From: Paenibacillus tianjinensis
GTDB taxonomy: Bacteria; Bacillota; Bacilli; Paenibacillales; Paenibacillaceae
Direction: 5' to 3'
Assembly (NCBI RefSeq): GCF_017086365.1
Contig: NZ_CP070969.1
Span: forward strand, 5,146,001 to 5,210,000
Length of the DNA: 64,000 nucleotides
This document shows positions 32,355 through 41,600 of this stretch, piece by piece. The position numbers and the translations under genes are program-made. How positions within the stretch are numbered: the stretch's first letter is position 1; each line of letters starts with the position of its first letter. Below the pieces are notes generated by a model that saw only the letters and a program-made list of their open reading frames with translations, made no database searches and was not told the DNA's origin.

Positions 32355-33253
32355 ATGCCATTCCTCCAGGCCGCCAGCTGGCGCCGCTGCTCCAGCAGAC
32401 TCTCACCGGAATGCATCCGGCGCTGTGAAAGCACCTCAAGCAGCGCTTCTGCATGATCACCGGCTATCAGCTGCTCTACCTTATTCCCGGCGCCTGTATT
32501 GCCTTGCCGCAGCCGGTTCTGCTTGAACACATTGACTGTCCCCGCCTTCTCCACCCGCAGCTGCTTCATTAGCGAGATCGCCTGTGCTTTGGGCGGAACC
32601 ATCAGTTCACGGCAGCCGATCACTTCCAGCGCACGCCGCGACAAAGCATGGGGCACCGCAGTCATAGAGCTAACCCCGAGATCGCTCCGGCCAAGAACGG
32701 CATTCAGGTACAGCTTACAGCGGGTAACATCATCACTGAGTCCAAACGGCGGCAGCAGGTGATCCAGATCATTCAGCGCCACATCCACTCCTCCGTCTAC
32801 AGCGGCAGCAAACCCGGCTAGCTGCGAAGCGGAGATAACCATATCTCCATCCAGGAACAGCAGGATATCCCCGCGGCTAAGCTTGGCACCAAGCGCCCGC
32901 CCCACATCATGCCCCGCCGTTTCCGGACAATGCACGATCATCGCCTGCGGACACAATCTGGTGCGCTGAAAGCTGTTATCGGTGCACCCGTTAAGCACAA
33001 CGATGATTTCCAGCGGATGCAGGCGCATTACCTGCTTCAGCAGCGGCGGAAGGGTACGTGCTTCATTCTTTGCCGAGATGATCACTGACAGCGATCCGCG
33101 AAGCCCCCGGAGCAGCCGTTGCGGCTGACGGCCTGCAGGCTTGCGGCCAGCCCACCGTGCTGTACCGGCTGCGTTCCGGCGGATGGAAGTGCTGGCAGGA
33201 CTCCGCCGTTTCTGCTTCGGGCGGATTACCGCCTTAGTGCTGGTGGCCTTCAT
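32351..33253 (-). CDS. glycosyltransferase family 2 with basic N-terminal extension
   Basis: 300 residues. Residues 1-50 are Arg/Lys/Ala-rich and probably disordered; the GT-A domain then starts LSVIISAKNEARTLPPLL, with EIIVVLNGCTDNS and DILLFLDGDMVI (DxD). Paralogous to the next gene upstream in motif order and C-terminal part (ALNDLDHLLPPF, VPHALSRRALEVIG). Overlaps both neighbours by ATGA. The basic extension echoes tails on the GT4 at 4133 and the small protein at 28545. Confidence 0.88.
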   Translation of the reverse strand: MKATSTKAVIRPKQKRRSPASTSIRRNAAGTARWAGRKPAGRQPQRLLRGLRGSLSVIISAKNEARTLPPLLKQVMRLHPLEIIVVLNGCTDNSFQRTRLCPQAMIVHCPETAGHDVGRALGAKLSRGDILLFLDGDMVISASQLAGFAAAVDGGVDVALNDLDHLLPPFGLSDDVTRCKLYLNAVLGRSDLGVSSMTAVPHALSRRALEVIGCRELMVPPKAQAISLMKQLRVEKAGTVNVFKQNRLRQGNTGAGNKVEQLIAGDHAEALLEVLSQRRMHSGESLLEQRRQLAAWRNGI

Positions 33254-34098
33254 CTCACCATCTCCCTTCGCCGTCCGGCATCGCCATACCCAGCCCGTTT
33301 CCCCCTGCGCGCAAGCAGCAGCGCGACCGCCTCCAGGTGATCCCTGAGGATAACCTCCTGTAAGGGATCTTTGCCTTCCGCTTTACGGCGGACAGCGTTC
33401 ATCCGGCCAACAGGCACCTTGTGCACCGCCTTCACCTTCAGCCCATCCAGTACTGCACGTGCATAGGCCAGCGGCGGCCTGGACAGAGAGGCGCTCCCCA
33501 TAGCCGTAAGCGCCGCGCGGCTGAGCGCATGGGGAACTGCTGTCAGGGAATATCCCTGCAGATCCGGCCGTCCAAGCATAATATTGAGCGCATACTTGGA
33601 GAGCACCACGGGATGCGGAAACCTGCTGCGGACCGGACCGGAGTAATTATTCAAAGCCACATCCTCCCCGCCGCTGATCGCTTCCACGAACGGACGCAGT
33701 TCCGCTGCGGGAATAACAAGATCCCCGTCAGTAAACAGCAGGATTTCCCCCCTGGCTGCTTCCGCTCCAACACTTCGGCCTACGTCGTGCCCGAGCGGCT
33801 GTGTGAAGGAGATGACCTTCGCACCCATACTGGACGCAATTTCCGCCGTATTATCGGCAGAGCCGTTGACAATCACTATAACCTCACAACGCGGATGAAC
33901 ACCTCTGGCTTCAGCAATGACTGCGGCAATCGTCCGCGCCTCATTCATAGCCGGAATAATCACCGACACATAGGGCTCCGGATGATTCACGGCAGGCAGT
34001 ACTGCCGCGGGCCGCGGCCGGGAGTTTCTTCGCGCTGCTTGAGAAGCCCGCCGCCCCGAGCGGCGGGCAGATGTTCGTCTATGCTGTTTCAAGCTCAT
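33250..34098 (-). CDS. glycosyltransferase family 2 with basic N-terminal extension (paralogue)
   Basis: 282 residues from ATG 34098, which has AAGGAAGG just upstream; a frame extending to 34341 is open but runs through a terminator hairpin and is not used. N-terminal ~35 residues are Arg/Ser/Ala-rich. GT-A motifs: VSVIIPAMNEARTIAAVI, EVIVIVNGSADNT, GEILLFTDGDLVIP. First gene of the operon. The pair of paralogues may add successive sugars of one glycan. Confidence 0.88.
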   Translation of the reverse strand: MSLKQHRRTSARRSGRRASQAARRNSRPRPAAVLPAVNHPEPYVSVIIPAMNEARTIAAVIAEARGVHPRCEVIVIVNGSADNTAEIASSMGAKVISFTQPLGHDVGRSVGAEAARGEILLFTDGDLVIPAAELRPFVEAISGGEDVALNNYSGPVRSRFPHPVVLSKYALNIMLGRPDLQGYSLTAVPHALSRAALTAMGSASLSRPPLAYARAVLDGLKVKAVHKVPVGRMNAVRRKAEGKDPLQEVILRDHLEAVALLLARRGKRAGYGDAGRRREMVR

Positions 34099-34274
34099 CC
34101 ACCTTCCTTCGGAGGGCATACTCCCGGGCTGAGGGTTACAACACAGTCTATGTAATCCGCTGTCCCTCGTAACGGCACATGTCTCCCTTCGCACAGAAAA
34201 TTGGACAAATGCCGTCCCTCCCGGCTGCAGATGAAATCCCTTTAATTTCCCGGATCTGCCCGGGACAACAAAAA
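34099..34274. other. probable leader of the GT2 operon
   Basis: About 175 nt between the hairpin at 34275-34303 and the first GT2 start. Open in the GT2 frame but not protein-like (mixed Arg/Pro/Cys sequence without a start). No other structure called. Confidence 0.4.
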
Positions 34275-34303
34275 AACCACGGATCAATGGATCATCCGTG
34301 GTT
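34275..34303 (-). terminator. intrinsic terminator in the leader of the GT2 operon
   Basis: Perfect 10-bp stem AACCACGGAT/ATCCGTGGTT, 9-nt loop, then T6-7 on the minus strand. There is no minus-strand gene upstream of it, so it either attenuates the GT2 operon or ends a short RNA. Confidence 0.75.
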
Positions 34304-34336
34304 CGTATGACAATTTTTTTCAAGAGCTTATTCAAC

Positions 34337-34365
34337 ATCATACCAAAATTTTAATTATAAGTCTA
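34337..34365 (-). promoter_or_regulatory. candidate promoter upstream of the leader terminator
   Basis: Minus-strand TAGACT (34360-34365), 17-bp spacer, TATGAT (34337-34342). Weak -35. If real, it would give a ~60-nt leader ending at 34275 unless readthrough occurs. Confidence 0.35.
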
Positions 34366-34474
34366 TATTTTTCCAATGGTATAATTTACGCTATTGTTAT
34401 AAGACGATGCTTGAGCTGCTGGCCACCACATCCTTAAGAGGAAGGAAAGCCGGGGAAGAAAACCAAGCAAACTT

Positions 34475-34493
34475 CTTATAACATAGTTATAAG
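34475..34493. promoter_or_regulatory. palindrome upstream of the ABC-2 transporter operon
   Basis: CTTATAAC, ATA, GTTATAAG: perfect 8-bp arms, 27 bp before the GTG start of the ATPase. Likely an operator for an unidentified regulator. Confidence 0.55.
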
Positions 34494-34519
34494 TACATAA
34501 GTATAGGGGTGAAGACATT

Positions 34520-35323
34520 GTGACTGAGATCATTTCAGTGAATGACGTTTCAAAGGTATACAAAATCACAAAAAAGGAGCCCGGATTGTTAGCCGGGATT
34601 AAAAATCTATTTTTAAAAAAATTCGAGGAAAAGGTGGCTGTTGATCACATTAACTTCTCGATCCAGGAGGGGGAGTTTGTTGGTTTCATTGGCCCTAATG
34701 GTGCAGGAAAAACGACAACCATAAAAATGCTGTCGGGAATCATACATCCTTCAGAAGGTGCAATTAACGTAATGGGATATATCCCGCACCGGTTAGAGCA
34801 TAGCTTCAAGAAAAACTTCTCAATCACGATGGGACAAAAAAATCAGCTGTGGTGGGACCTTCCGGCTATAGATTCGTTTCAGTTAATTAAAGAAATTTAC
34901 GAAATCACGGAGGCTGATTATACGCGTACGCTTCAGGAATTAACGGAACTATTAGAGGTACAATCTATCCTTAATACACCTTTAAGAAATCTGTCTTTAG
35001 GTGAAAGAATGAAATTCGAACTCATCGGCGCTCTCCTGCATGGCCCAAAAGTATTATTTTTAGATGAGCCTACGATTGGGCTGGACGTTTCATCCAGGCG
35101 CAGGATCAGGGAATTTTTAAAGTATATCAATATGGAAAAGAAGGTTACGGTCATTTTGACCAGTCATTATCTGGAGGATATAGAAGAGCTGTGTAATCGC
35201 ATTATTGCGATCTCCCACGGGAACATCATTTACGATGGAACTTTGCATGATATGACGACCGGAGAGCGGCCTATCAATGATATTTTCGAAAGCTTATTCA
35301 AAATGGATGGGTGTACACGATGA
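34520..35323 (+). CDS. ABC-2 transporter ATP-binding protein
   Basis: 267 residues from a GTG start with GGGGTGAAG upstream. Walker A is GPNGAGKTTT, the signature LSLGERMKFELI, Walker B VLFLDEPTIGLD, H-loop TSHYLEDI. The N-terminal MTEIISVNDVSKVYKITKKEPG and the short insert before Walker A fit the group that pairs with two different small permeases. First of three co-directional genes with ATGA overlap to the next. Cargo unknown, possibly a drug or polysaccharide. Confidence 0.92.
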   Translation: MTEIISVNDVSKVYKITKKEPGLLAGIKNLFLKKFEEKVAVDHINFSIQEGEFVGFIGPNGAGKTTTIKMLSGIIHPSEGAINVMGYIPHRLEHSFKKNFSITMGQKNQLWWDLPAIDSFQLIKEIYEITEADYTRTLQELTELLEVQSILNTPLRNLSLGERMKFELIGALLHGPKVLFLDEPTIGLDVSSRRRIREFLKYINMEKKVTVILTSHYLEDIEELCNRIIAISHGNIIYDGTLHDMTTGERPINDIFESLFKMDGCTR

Positions 35324-36123
35324 GAAAATATGTTCAGGTACTGAAACTTAATCTGCAGACCTCCCTTGCTTATAAAGGAAATTTTATTTTCACTTCATTG
35401 ATGGATGTATTCAGGGTAATCGCGGAAATTGCTTTCTGGAAAGTATTATTCGACAATGCTCAAGGCAGTGAGATTAACGGGTACAATTTCAATTCCATCA
35501 TCACCTACTACATTTTCATGTTTATTATTGCTTCTTTCACGAATGTTGGAAGTATCGGTTACAAGGTTGCTAATGAGATCAAAGACGGGGGTTTAAATAA
35601 TTTACTGGTCAGGCCCATCAATTATGTGGGGTATTGCTTCACTGAAATTGTATCCCAGAAGCTGCTTAACCTGATCATCGCCATATTGATGTTTATACCG
35701 GTGATCATTTTCCGGTTTGGGAATTTTCAGGTAGGAATTTCTGCAGCGCAATTCTATTTACTCCCGTTGGTGGTCCTATGCTCTCTGATCTTGAGCTTTT
35801 TAATCCATATCATCCTCAGTTTGTTTGTATTTTGGATGACAGAGGCGGCCTCATTATTCCTTCTAAAAGACATTCTTCTTGATCTTGCCTCAGGCAGAGT
35901 GTTTCCGTTAGATCTGTTCCCGGGATCCTTGCTTAACGCATTTTCGGTGCTTCCCTTTATGTATTGCACATATTTTCCGGCCGTAATTATTACGAAGGGA
36001 TTGTCTGCTGCGGAATTTTACCGCGGTCTGGGGATACAGCTGGTGTGGATTCTAGTGCTTTGCGGCTTGATAAGGATCATTTGGAGATTGGGTCTAAAAA
36101 AATATACGGGAACAGGCGCGTGA
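35320..36123 (+). CDS. ABC-2 family permease 1
   Basis: 267 residues with six hydrophobic spans, cytoplasmic basic N-terminus MRKYVQVLKLNLQTSLAYKGNF. The motif GGLNNLLVRPINYVGYCF and a following membrane pair match the ABC2_membrane_6 type. ATG 35320 overlaps the ATPase stop (ATGA) and is preferred over GTG 35311. Forms a heterodimer with the next gene product, by analogy. Confidence 0.85.
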   Translation: MRKYVQVLKLNLQTSLAYKGNFIFTSLMDVFRVIAEIAFWKVLFDNAQGSEINGYNFNSIITYYIFMFIIASFTNVGSIGYKVANEIKDGGLNNLLVRPINYVGYCFTEIVSQKLLNLIIAILMFIPVIIFRFGNFQVGISAAQFYLLPLVVLCSLILSFLIHIILSLFVFWMTEAASLFLLKDILLDLASGRVFPLDLFPGSLLNAFSVLPFMYCTYFPAVIITKGLSAAEFYRGLGIQLVWILVLCGLIRIIWRLGLKKYTGTGA

Positions 36124-36130
36124 GGCTGAT

Positions 36131-36916
36131 ATGAGATACGTGAGATTATACCGGGTATTTATCAGGCAGAGTCTGTTGAAAATGGCGGCCTACAAAGTTA
36201 ATTTTATATTAGTGTTCGTTACAAATGCCGCATTTTTTTCGGTACAGCTAATCTTTATGCATCTTGTTTACTCGAATGTAGATACACTGGCCGGCTGGAC
36301 AAAATACGAAATGTTTTTCTATATCGGCACTTTTAATATTATCGATTCGCTATGGACGTTTGGTCCATTTTTTAACCTTTTGGCAATTCCGGGCATGATT
36401 AGGAGCGGGGCACTGGACTATTATCTCACCAAGCCGGTGAACGCCCAGTTTCTGATCAGTCTCAGAAATATAGATCCTGGTTCATTAATAAGCGCGCTGA
36501 CAGGCATTATACTGATTTCATTTGCGCTTATCCAGGGAGGAATGGAGTTAACCTTTGGAAGAGCTGTACTCTACGTTGTTTCCGTCTTTCACGCTTTAAT
36601 GATTCAATACTCCGTCTATTTCATCCTTACGTGCTCATCGTTTTGGCTGGTAAAAGCAGACTTTGTAGACTCCATACACGGAATTCTCTGTTACTTTTCA
36701 ACCCGGCCGGTAGATATATATAAAGGCTTTATCCGTTTTGTACTCAGCTATGTTTTGCCGTATGGATTAGCCTTAACGGTTGCCTCCAAAGCAGCTATAA
36801 AAACGATTCATTCTCCGGAGTATACTCTATTCCTTGTACTCAGCTGGTCCATTTTTGCAGTTTCGATCGGCGTATGGAGGTTTTCTTTAAAACACTACAG
36901 TTCTGCAAGCTCCTAG
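36131..36916 (+). CDS. ABC-2 family permease 2
   Basis: 261 residues, six spans, paralogous in layout to permease 1: RVFIRQSLLKMAAYKVNFI at the N-terminus and IRSGALDYYLTKPVNAQFL in the first cytoplasmic loop. GAGGCTGAT precedes the ATG. Last gene of the operon; its terminator (once at about 36936-36953 joined to 38612) has been split by the IS4-family element. Confidence 0.85.
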   Translation: MRYVRLYRVFIRQSLLKMAAYKVNFILVFVTNAAFFSVQLIFMHLVYSNVDTLAGWTKYEMFFYIGTFNIIDSLWTFGPFFNLLAIPGMIRSGALDYYLTKPVNAQFLISLRNIDPGSLISALTGIILISFALIQGGMELTFGRAVLYVVSVFHALMIQYSVYFILTCSSFWLVKADFVDSIHGILCYFSTRPVDIYKGFIRFVLSYVLPYGLALTVASKAAIKTIHSPEYTLFLVLSWSIFAVSIGVWRFSLKHYSSASS

Positions 36917-36953
36917 AAGCACATACTTCCCGCAAAAAAGCGCAGCCACCGGC

Positions 36954-38601
36954 CAATGTCATTAAGATAAGCTCAAAGATAAGACTCGCAATAAAATGGA
37001 ATCCAAAACGGCATGGGGAAAAGCCCTGTGTCGTTTGTTTTTTGTGCAAACAAGGAAAAAAGCGTACAACAAACAAAGCGCATAAAATATCCGCTTAAAA
37101 AATGTTCATATGAAATGAATTATGCTACTCTGTAGACGAAGCTAACGACTGATTTCCAGCGGATTTTGCGCGTATTCTGCTGTCCTGGGCGAAGGGATCG
37201 AATCGGCAAAATGTTTTTTCGAATCAGTGCTTCGACATCGGGCGGGGGTTCATCGTCCCGTGAGCGCAAGAAATGTCTACAAACATGAACGGCAACCGTG
37301 AAGTTGACTTGGTAAGGGTGGCGTTTATCCGTTTGGGAAATGACTACGTGCGAGGTAGTCATTTCAACGAAATTGTACAGGATCATTCTTGCGAATATCT
37401 CTTGGGCGATGGACTCTTGTTTCTTTGCGTGAAAACTCGTCAGTCCGACGGTATATTTTAAGGCCCTAAAAGAGGTTTCAATACCCCATCGCATGTTATA
37501 AATCGATTTGATCTCACCGGGTGGAAAATCAGCGGCAGAAAGATTCGTAATGACCGTTTCATAAACGCCGCTCGGCAGGATGAAACGAACTACCCGAAAG
37601 GAAATCGGGTAAAACAAGTTCTCCCGCAAATCCAAAAAATCAAAGGTAGATGTGGAAGGGACGAACTTGTATATTTCGGGAAGAGCCTTGACTTCTTTGG
37701 TTTGTTTTTTGGTAAGTGTCAGATGAATGTCAATATCAAACGCTCCACCAGAGGGCAGGCACAATCCGGATAGAATACCATTCGAACTCAAATCCTTAAC
37801 CCGGACAACATAGTTCCACCCTTTGCGTTCCATATGCGCAAAATTGTTGTAACTTTCATACCCTCGATCGGCGATAACAATCGTTTTTCCTTGAATCGGG
37901 GAACGGTCAACCATAGCAGCCAGCGCCTTTCCCTCGTTACACAATCTTCGTGGCTGAACGATGGCATCTACGTAAAGTCTGTTGCATAAGTCATAGGCTG
38001 CGTTCAAATGCAGAAGGTTGTAGCCTTTCATATTCGGTTGACTTTGGAAATAGGTGTCCGTATCCGACCGGTCCGTTGCGATATGCAAATCCGAACCGTC
38101 AATGGCCAGTAATTGATACCCTCGGTAGCGCTTGATATCCGTATAGGACTCTGTAAATTTGTGAAACAAGAATTCTACAGCAGAGGGCAGGATTTTATTC
38201 CTCTGCTGGACAAAAGCAGAAGTGGTTGCGGTGGATACGTCGTAGCCCTGCGATTCCAAGAGTTCCTTATATAGGCTGTTTCCTCCCATAGAAATCAGGA
38301 GGTGCATAACCGTTTCAAAGGGCAGCTTTTTCTTTCGGGTAAAATCTTTTTCTGGGTTTTTGACAAAAGGTGCGGGTTCGGCTGACATTTCTCGGATGAG
38401 GGATGTCAGCGTTTCTTTTAGCGCATTTGCGTACTCATTCATTGGCGTAACCTCCTTGTTGTTTCAAGGGGCTTCGCCACACATTTTTATTTTTTTGTCA
38501 AGTCTTATTCTTCTTTTTGTGCAAAAAAAGAGCGGGCTATCTTTTCGATAACCTGCTCTTTTTCATAATTTTTGGCTCTATGCTTTAACTTAATGACATT
38601 G
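36954..38601 (-). mobile_element. IS4-family element, 1648 bp
   Basis: Perfect terminal repeats CAATGTCATTAAG at both ends and a 10-bp target duplication AGCCACCGGC (36944-36953 and 38602-38611), the size expected for IS4-type elements. It contains one intact transposase gene. An internal imperfect hairpin near 38526-38563 may shield the transposase from outside transcription. Confidence 0.95.
37120..38442 (-). CDS. IS4-family transposase
   Basis: 440 residues. DDE residues appear in LLAIDGSDLHI, VIADRGYESYN, and the IS4 signature Y-x2-R-x3-E-x6-K as YNMRWGIETSFRALK. N-terminal PFETVMHLLISMGG and QQRNKILPSAVEFLF are family features. GGAGG lies eight bases before the ATG. No damage seen; the element may be mobile. 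Confidence 0.95.
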   Translation of the reverse strand: MNEYANALKETLTSLIREMSAEPAPFVKNPEKDFTRKKKLPFETVMHLLISMGGNSLYKELLESQGYDVSTATTSAFVQQRNKILPSAVEFLFHKFTESYTDIKRYRGYQLLAIDGSDLHIATDRSDTDTYFQSQPNMKGYNLLHLNAAYDLCNRLYVDAIVQPRRLCNEGKALAAMVDRSPIQGKTIVIADRGYESYNNFAHMERKGWNYVVRVKDLSSNGILSGLCLPSGGAFDIDIHLTLTKKQTKEVKALPEIYKFVPSTSTFDFLDLRENLFYPISFRVVRFILPSGVYETVITNLSAADFPPGEIKSIYNMRWGIETSFRALKYTVGLTSFHAKKQESIAQEIFARMILYNFVEMTTSHVVISQTDKRHPYQVNFTVAVHVCRHFLRSRDDEPPPDVEALIRKNILPIRSLRPGQQNTRKIRWKSVVSFVYRVA

Positions 38602-38631
38602 AGCCACCGGCTGCGCTTTTCCCCCTTCTAT

Positions 38632-41600
38632 TCAATCAAATGCCTGGTGTTCTGCCGCCGGTTTAGCCTGCGGGGCGCCAAGGGCAATCCACGACAATAC
38701 GCCATAGAAATGCGGAGTTTCGCGTAAACGGTCTACGACGACCACTGCTTCCCCGCTGGCTCTGCTCTTCAGTGAAACATGGAAGAACGGCTGGTTCGTC
38801 ATCGCCACGAGCACATAACCGGTATGGCCAAAGGCTTCATCGAAAGGCACAGTAACTTCCACGCTCTCTGCATTGCCGTTGAACATGAATGCCGTCATCC
38901 CAAACTGCTGCAGCACCTCCCGGTTTCCGGCACTCTGTACCGGACTGAAGGACAGATGTTCTGCACTGACTGCGCCGTGGGCCAGATGGTCTCCGGTGAC
39001 TGCGCCGGGCGCGATATGGTAGCTCTGCACGCTCTCTTCTTCCAGATGCCGGGATTGAACAGCGAAGGAAGCGAGTTTAGCAGCATCCACCGCTTCATCC
39101 TGAAGCGCGGAAGTATTAACGGCACCATCTGCCAGATGCTCCTCGCCAACACTGCCGGCTGCGAGCTTACTGCTGGTAATACTGCCGTCCGGGAGCAGCT
39201 CGGCACTACGGACTTCCTCGGCCAGATGCGTCAGTTTAATGACTTCCGGAAGCAAATGCCGCTCTTCCAGAATGCCGTCGGCGAGATGCTCACCGTATAC
39301 ACTTTCCTGCTGGAGATGGTGTGAATGCACCGCTCCGGCTGCAAGCTTCTCAGCGCCGATGCTGCTGTCCGGCAGCATCTCAGCATTCAGTGTCCCTTCA
39401 GCGAGATGATCGGCCGTTATGCTGCCACGCTGGATGTGACTGCTTTCTACCGCATCTGCAGCCAAGTGGCCTCCATATACACTGCCGGGAGCCAGCTGGA
39501 AGGAGCCGACAGCGCCCTCCGCCAGCTTTGCAGCGCCGATACTGCCGTCCGGCAGCAGATCAGGGGTCAGCGTTTCCCCGGACAGATGCTTCAGCGTAAT
39601 GCTGCCGCTCCGGATATGGCGGCTATCCACCGCCTCTGATGCTAAGTGGCCTCCATATATACTGCCGGGGGCCAGCTGGAAGGAGCCGATAGAGCCTTCT
39701 GCCAGCTTCTTCGAGGTTATGCTGCCATCAGGCAGCAGCTCAGAAGTCAGCACTTCCTTGGACAGGTGCTTCAAGGTAATGCTGCTGTTCCGGATATGGC
39801 GGCTATCCACCGCTTCCGGAGCCAGGTGACTTCCATATACGCTGCCGGCTGCCAGCTTCCTTGAGCCGACAGAGCCGTCTGCCAGCTTATCTGTACTGAT
39901 GCTGCCGTCCGGCAGCAGCTCGGAAGTCAGTGTCTCTTCAGCCAGATGCTTCAGCGTAATGCTGCCGTTCCGGATATGATGGCTATCCACCGCTTCCGGT
40001 GTAAGGTGGTCTGCATTTACACTGCCTGGAGCCAGTTGGGATGAGCCAACGGAGCCGTCTGCCAGCTTATCTGCACCGATGCTGCCGTCCGGCAGAATAT
40101 CTGGGCTGAGAACTTCTTCGGCCAGATGGGCCAGCGTAATCTCGCCTGCACCGATATGCCGGCTCTCTACTGCGGCTTCCGCCAGATGGCTGCCCTCAAT
40201 GCTGCCAGCCGACAAATGGCGGGATGCTATAGCAGCATCAGCCAGTTTAGCGCCGCCGACACTGCCATCCGGCAGCAGATCGGAAGTCAGTGTCTCCTCG
40301 GACAGATGGCTCAAGGTAATGCTGCCGCTCCGGATATGGCGGCCATCCACCGCTTCCGGTGTAATATGGCCTGCATATACACTGCCGGGAGCCAGCTGGG
40401 AGGAACCAACGGAGCCGTCTGCCAGCTTATCTGCACCGATGCTGCCGTCCGGCAGAATGTCCGTGCTGCGGACTTCTTCGGCCAGATGGGCCAGTGTAAT
40501 CTCGCCTGCGCCGATATGCCGGCTCTCCACTGCGGCTTCCGCCAGATGGCTGCCGTCAATGCTGCCCGGCGACAGATGCTCGGAGCCTATAGAAGCGTCA
40601 GCCAGTTTAGCACCGCCGACACTGCCGTCCGGCAGCAGATCGGAGGTCAGTGCCTCCTTGGACAGATGCTTCAAGGTAATGCTGCCGCTCCGGATATGGC
40701 GGCTATCCACCGCTTCCGGTGTAATATGGCCTCCATATACACTGCCGGGAGCCAGCTGGGATGAGCCAACAGAGCCGTCTGCCAGCTTATCTGCACCGAT
40801 GCTGCCGTCCGGCAGAATGTCCGCGCTGCGGACTTCTTCGGCCAGATGGGCCAGCGTAATCTCGCCTTCGCCGATATGCCGGCTCTCCACTGCGGCTTCC
40901 GCCAGATGGCTGCCGTCAATGCTGCCGGGTGACAGATGCTCGGAGCCTATAGAAGCGTCAGCCAGTTTAGCGCCGCCGACACTGCCGTCCGGCAGCAGAT
41001 CGGAAGTCAGTGCCTCCTTGGACAGATGCTTCAAGGTAATGCTGCCGCTCCGGATATGGCGGCTATCCACTGCTCCCGGTGTAATATGGCCTGCATATAC
41101 ACTGCCGGGAGCCAACTGGGAGGAGCCAACAGAGCTGTCAGCCAGCTTATCTGCACCGATGCTGCCATCCGGCAGAATGTCCGCGCTGCGGACTTCTTCG
41201 GCCAGATGGGCCAACGTAATCTCGCCTTCGCCGATATGCCGGCTCTCCACTGCGGCTTCCGCCAGATGGCTGCCGTCAATGCTGCCGGGTGACAGGTGGC
41301 GGGAGCTTACAGCTTCATCTGCCAGCTTGGAGCTGACGATACTGCCTTCCTGCACTTGTATAGAAGAGACCGAGCTTGGGAGCAGATGTCCGTTTCCGAT
41401 CGACATCGGACGGATATGCGCTCCGCCGATGCTTCCCGGCGCCAGATGTCTTCCCTGTACAGCAGTATCGCTGATGGAGGCAGGAACGACCGCTCCCGGT
41501 GCTAAATGCTCTGTGGTCACTGCAGCAGACGCCAGTTTGGGAGAACTCACACTGCCATCAGCCAGCTTGATGGACGTAACGGACAAATCGTTCAGCTTAT

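Larger units (their letters stand above)
36936..38617. terminator. bidirectional terminator split by the IS4-family element
   Basis: Left half AAAAGCGCAGCC (ending about 36947) and right half GGCTGCGCTTTT (about 38609-38620) form a perfect 12-bp stem with loop ACC once the IS and one copy of the 10-bp duplication are removed. It lay between the convergent ABC operon and the 1626-residue gene. Confidence 0.85.

Noticed and set aside
34099..34341. N-terminal extension of the first GT2 to an ATG at 34341
   Set aside because: It would be translated through a strong terminator hairpin, looks non-protein-like, and the ATG at 34098 has a good AAGGAAGG site.
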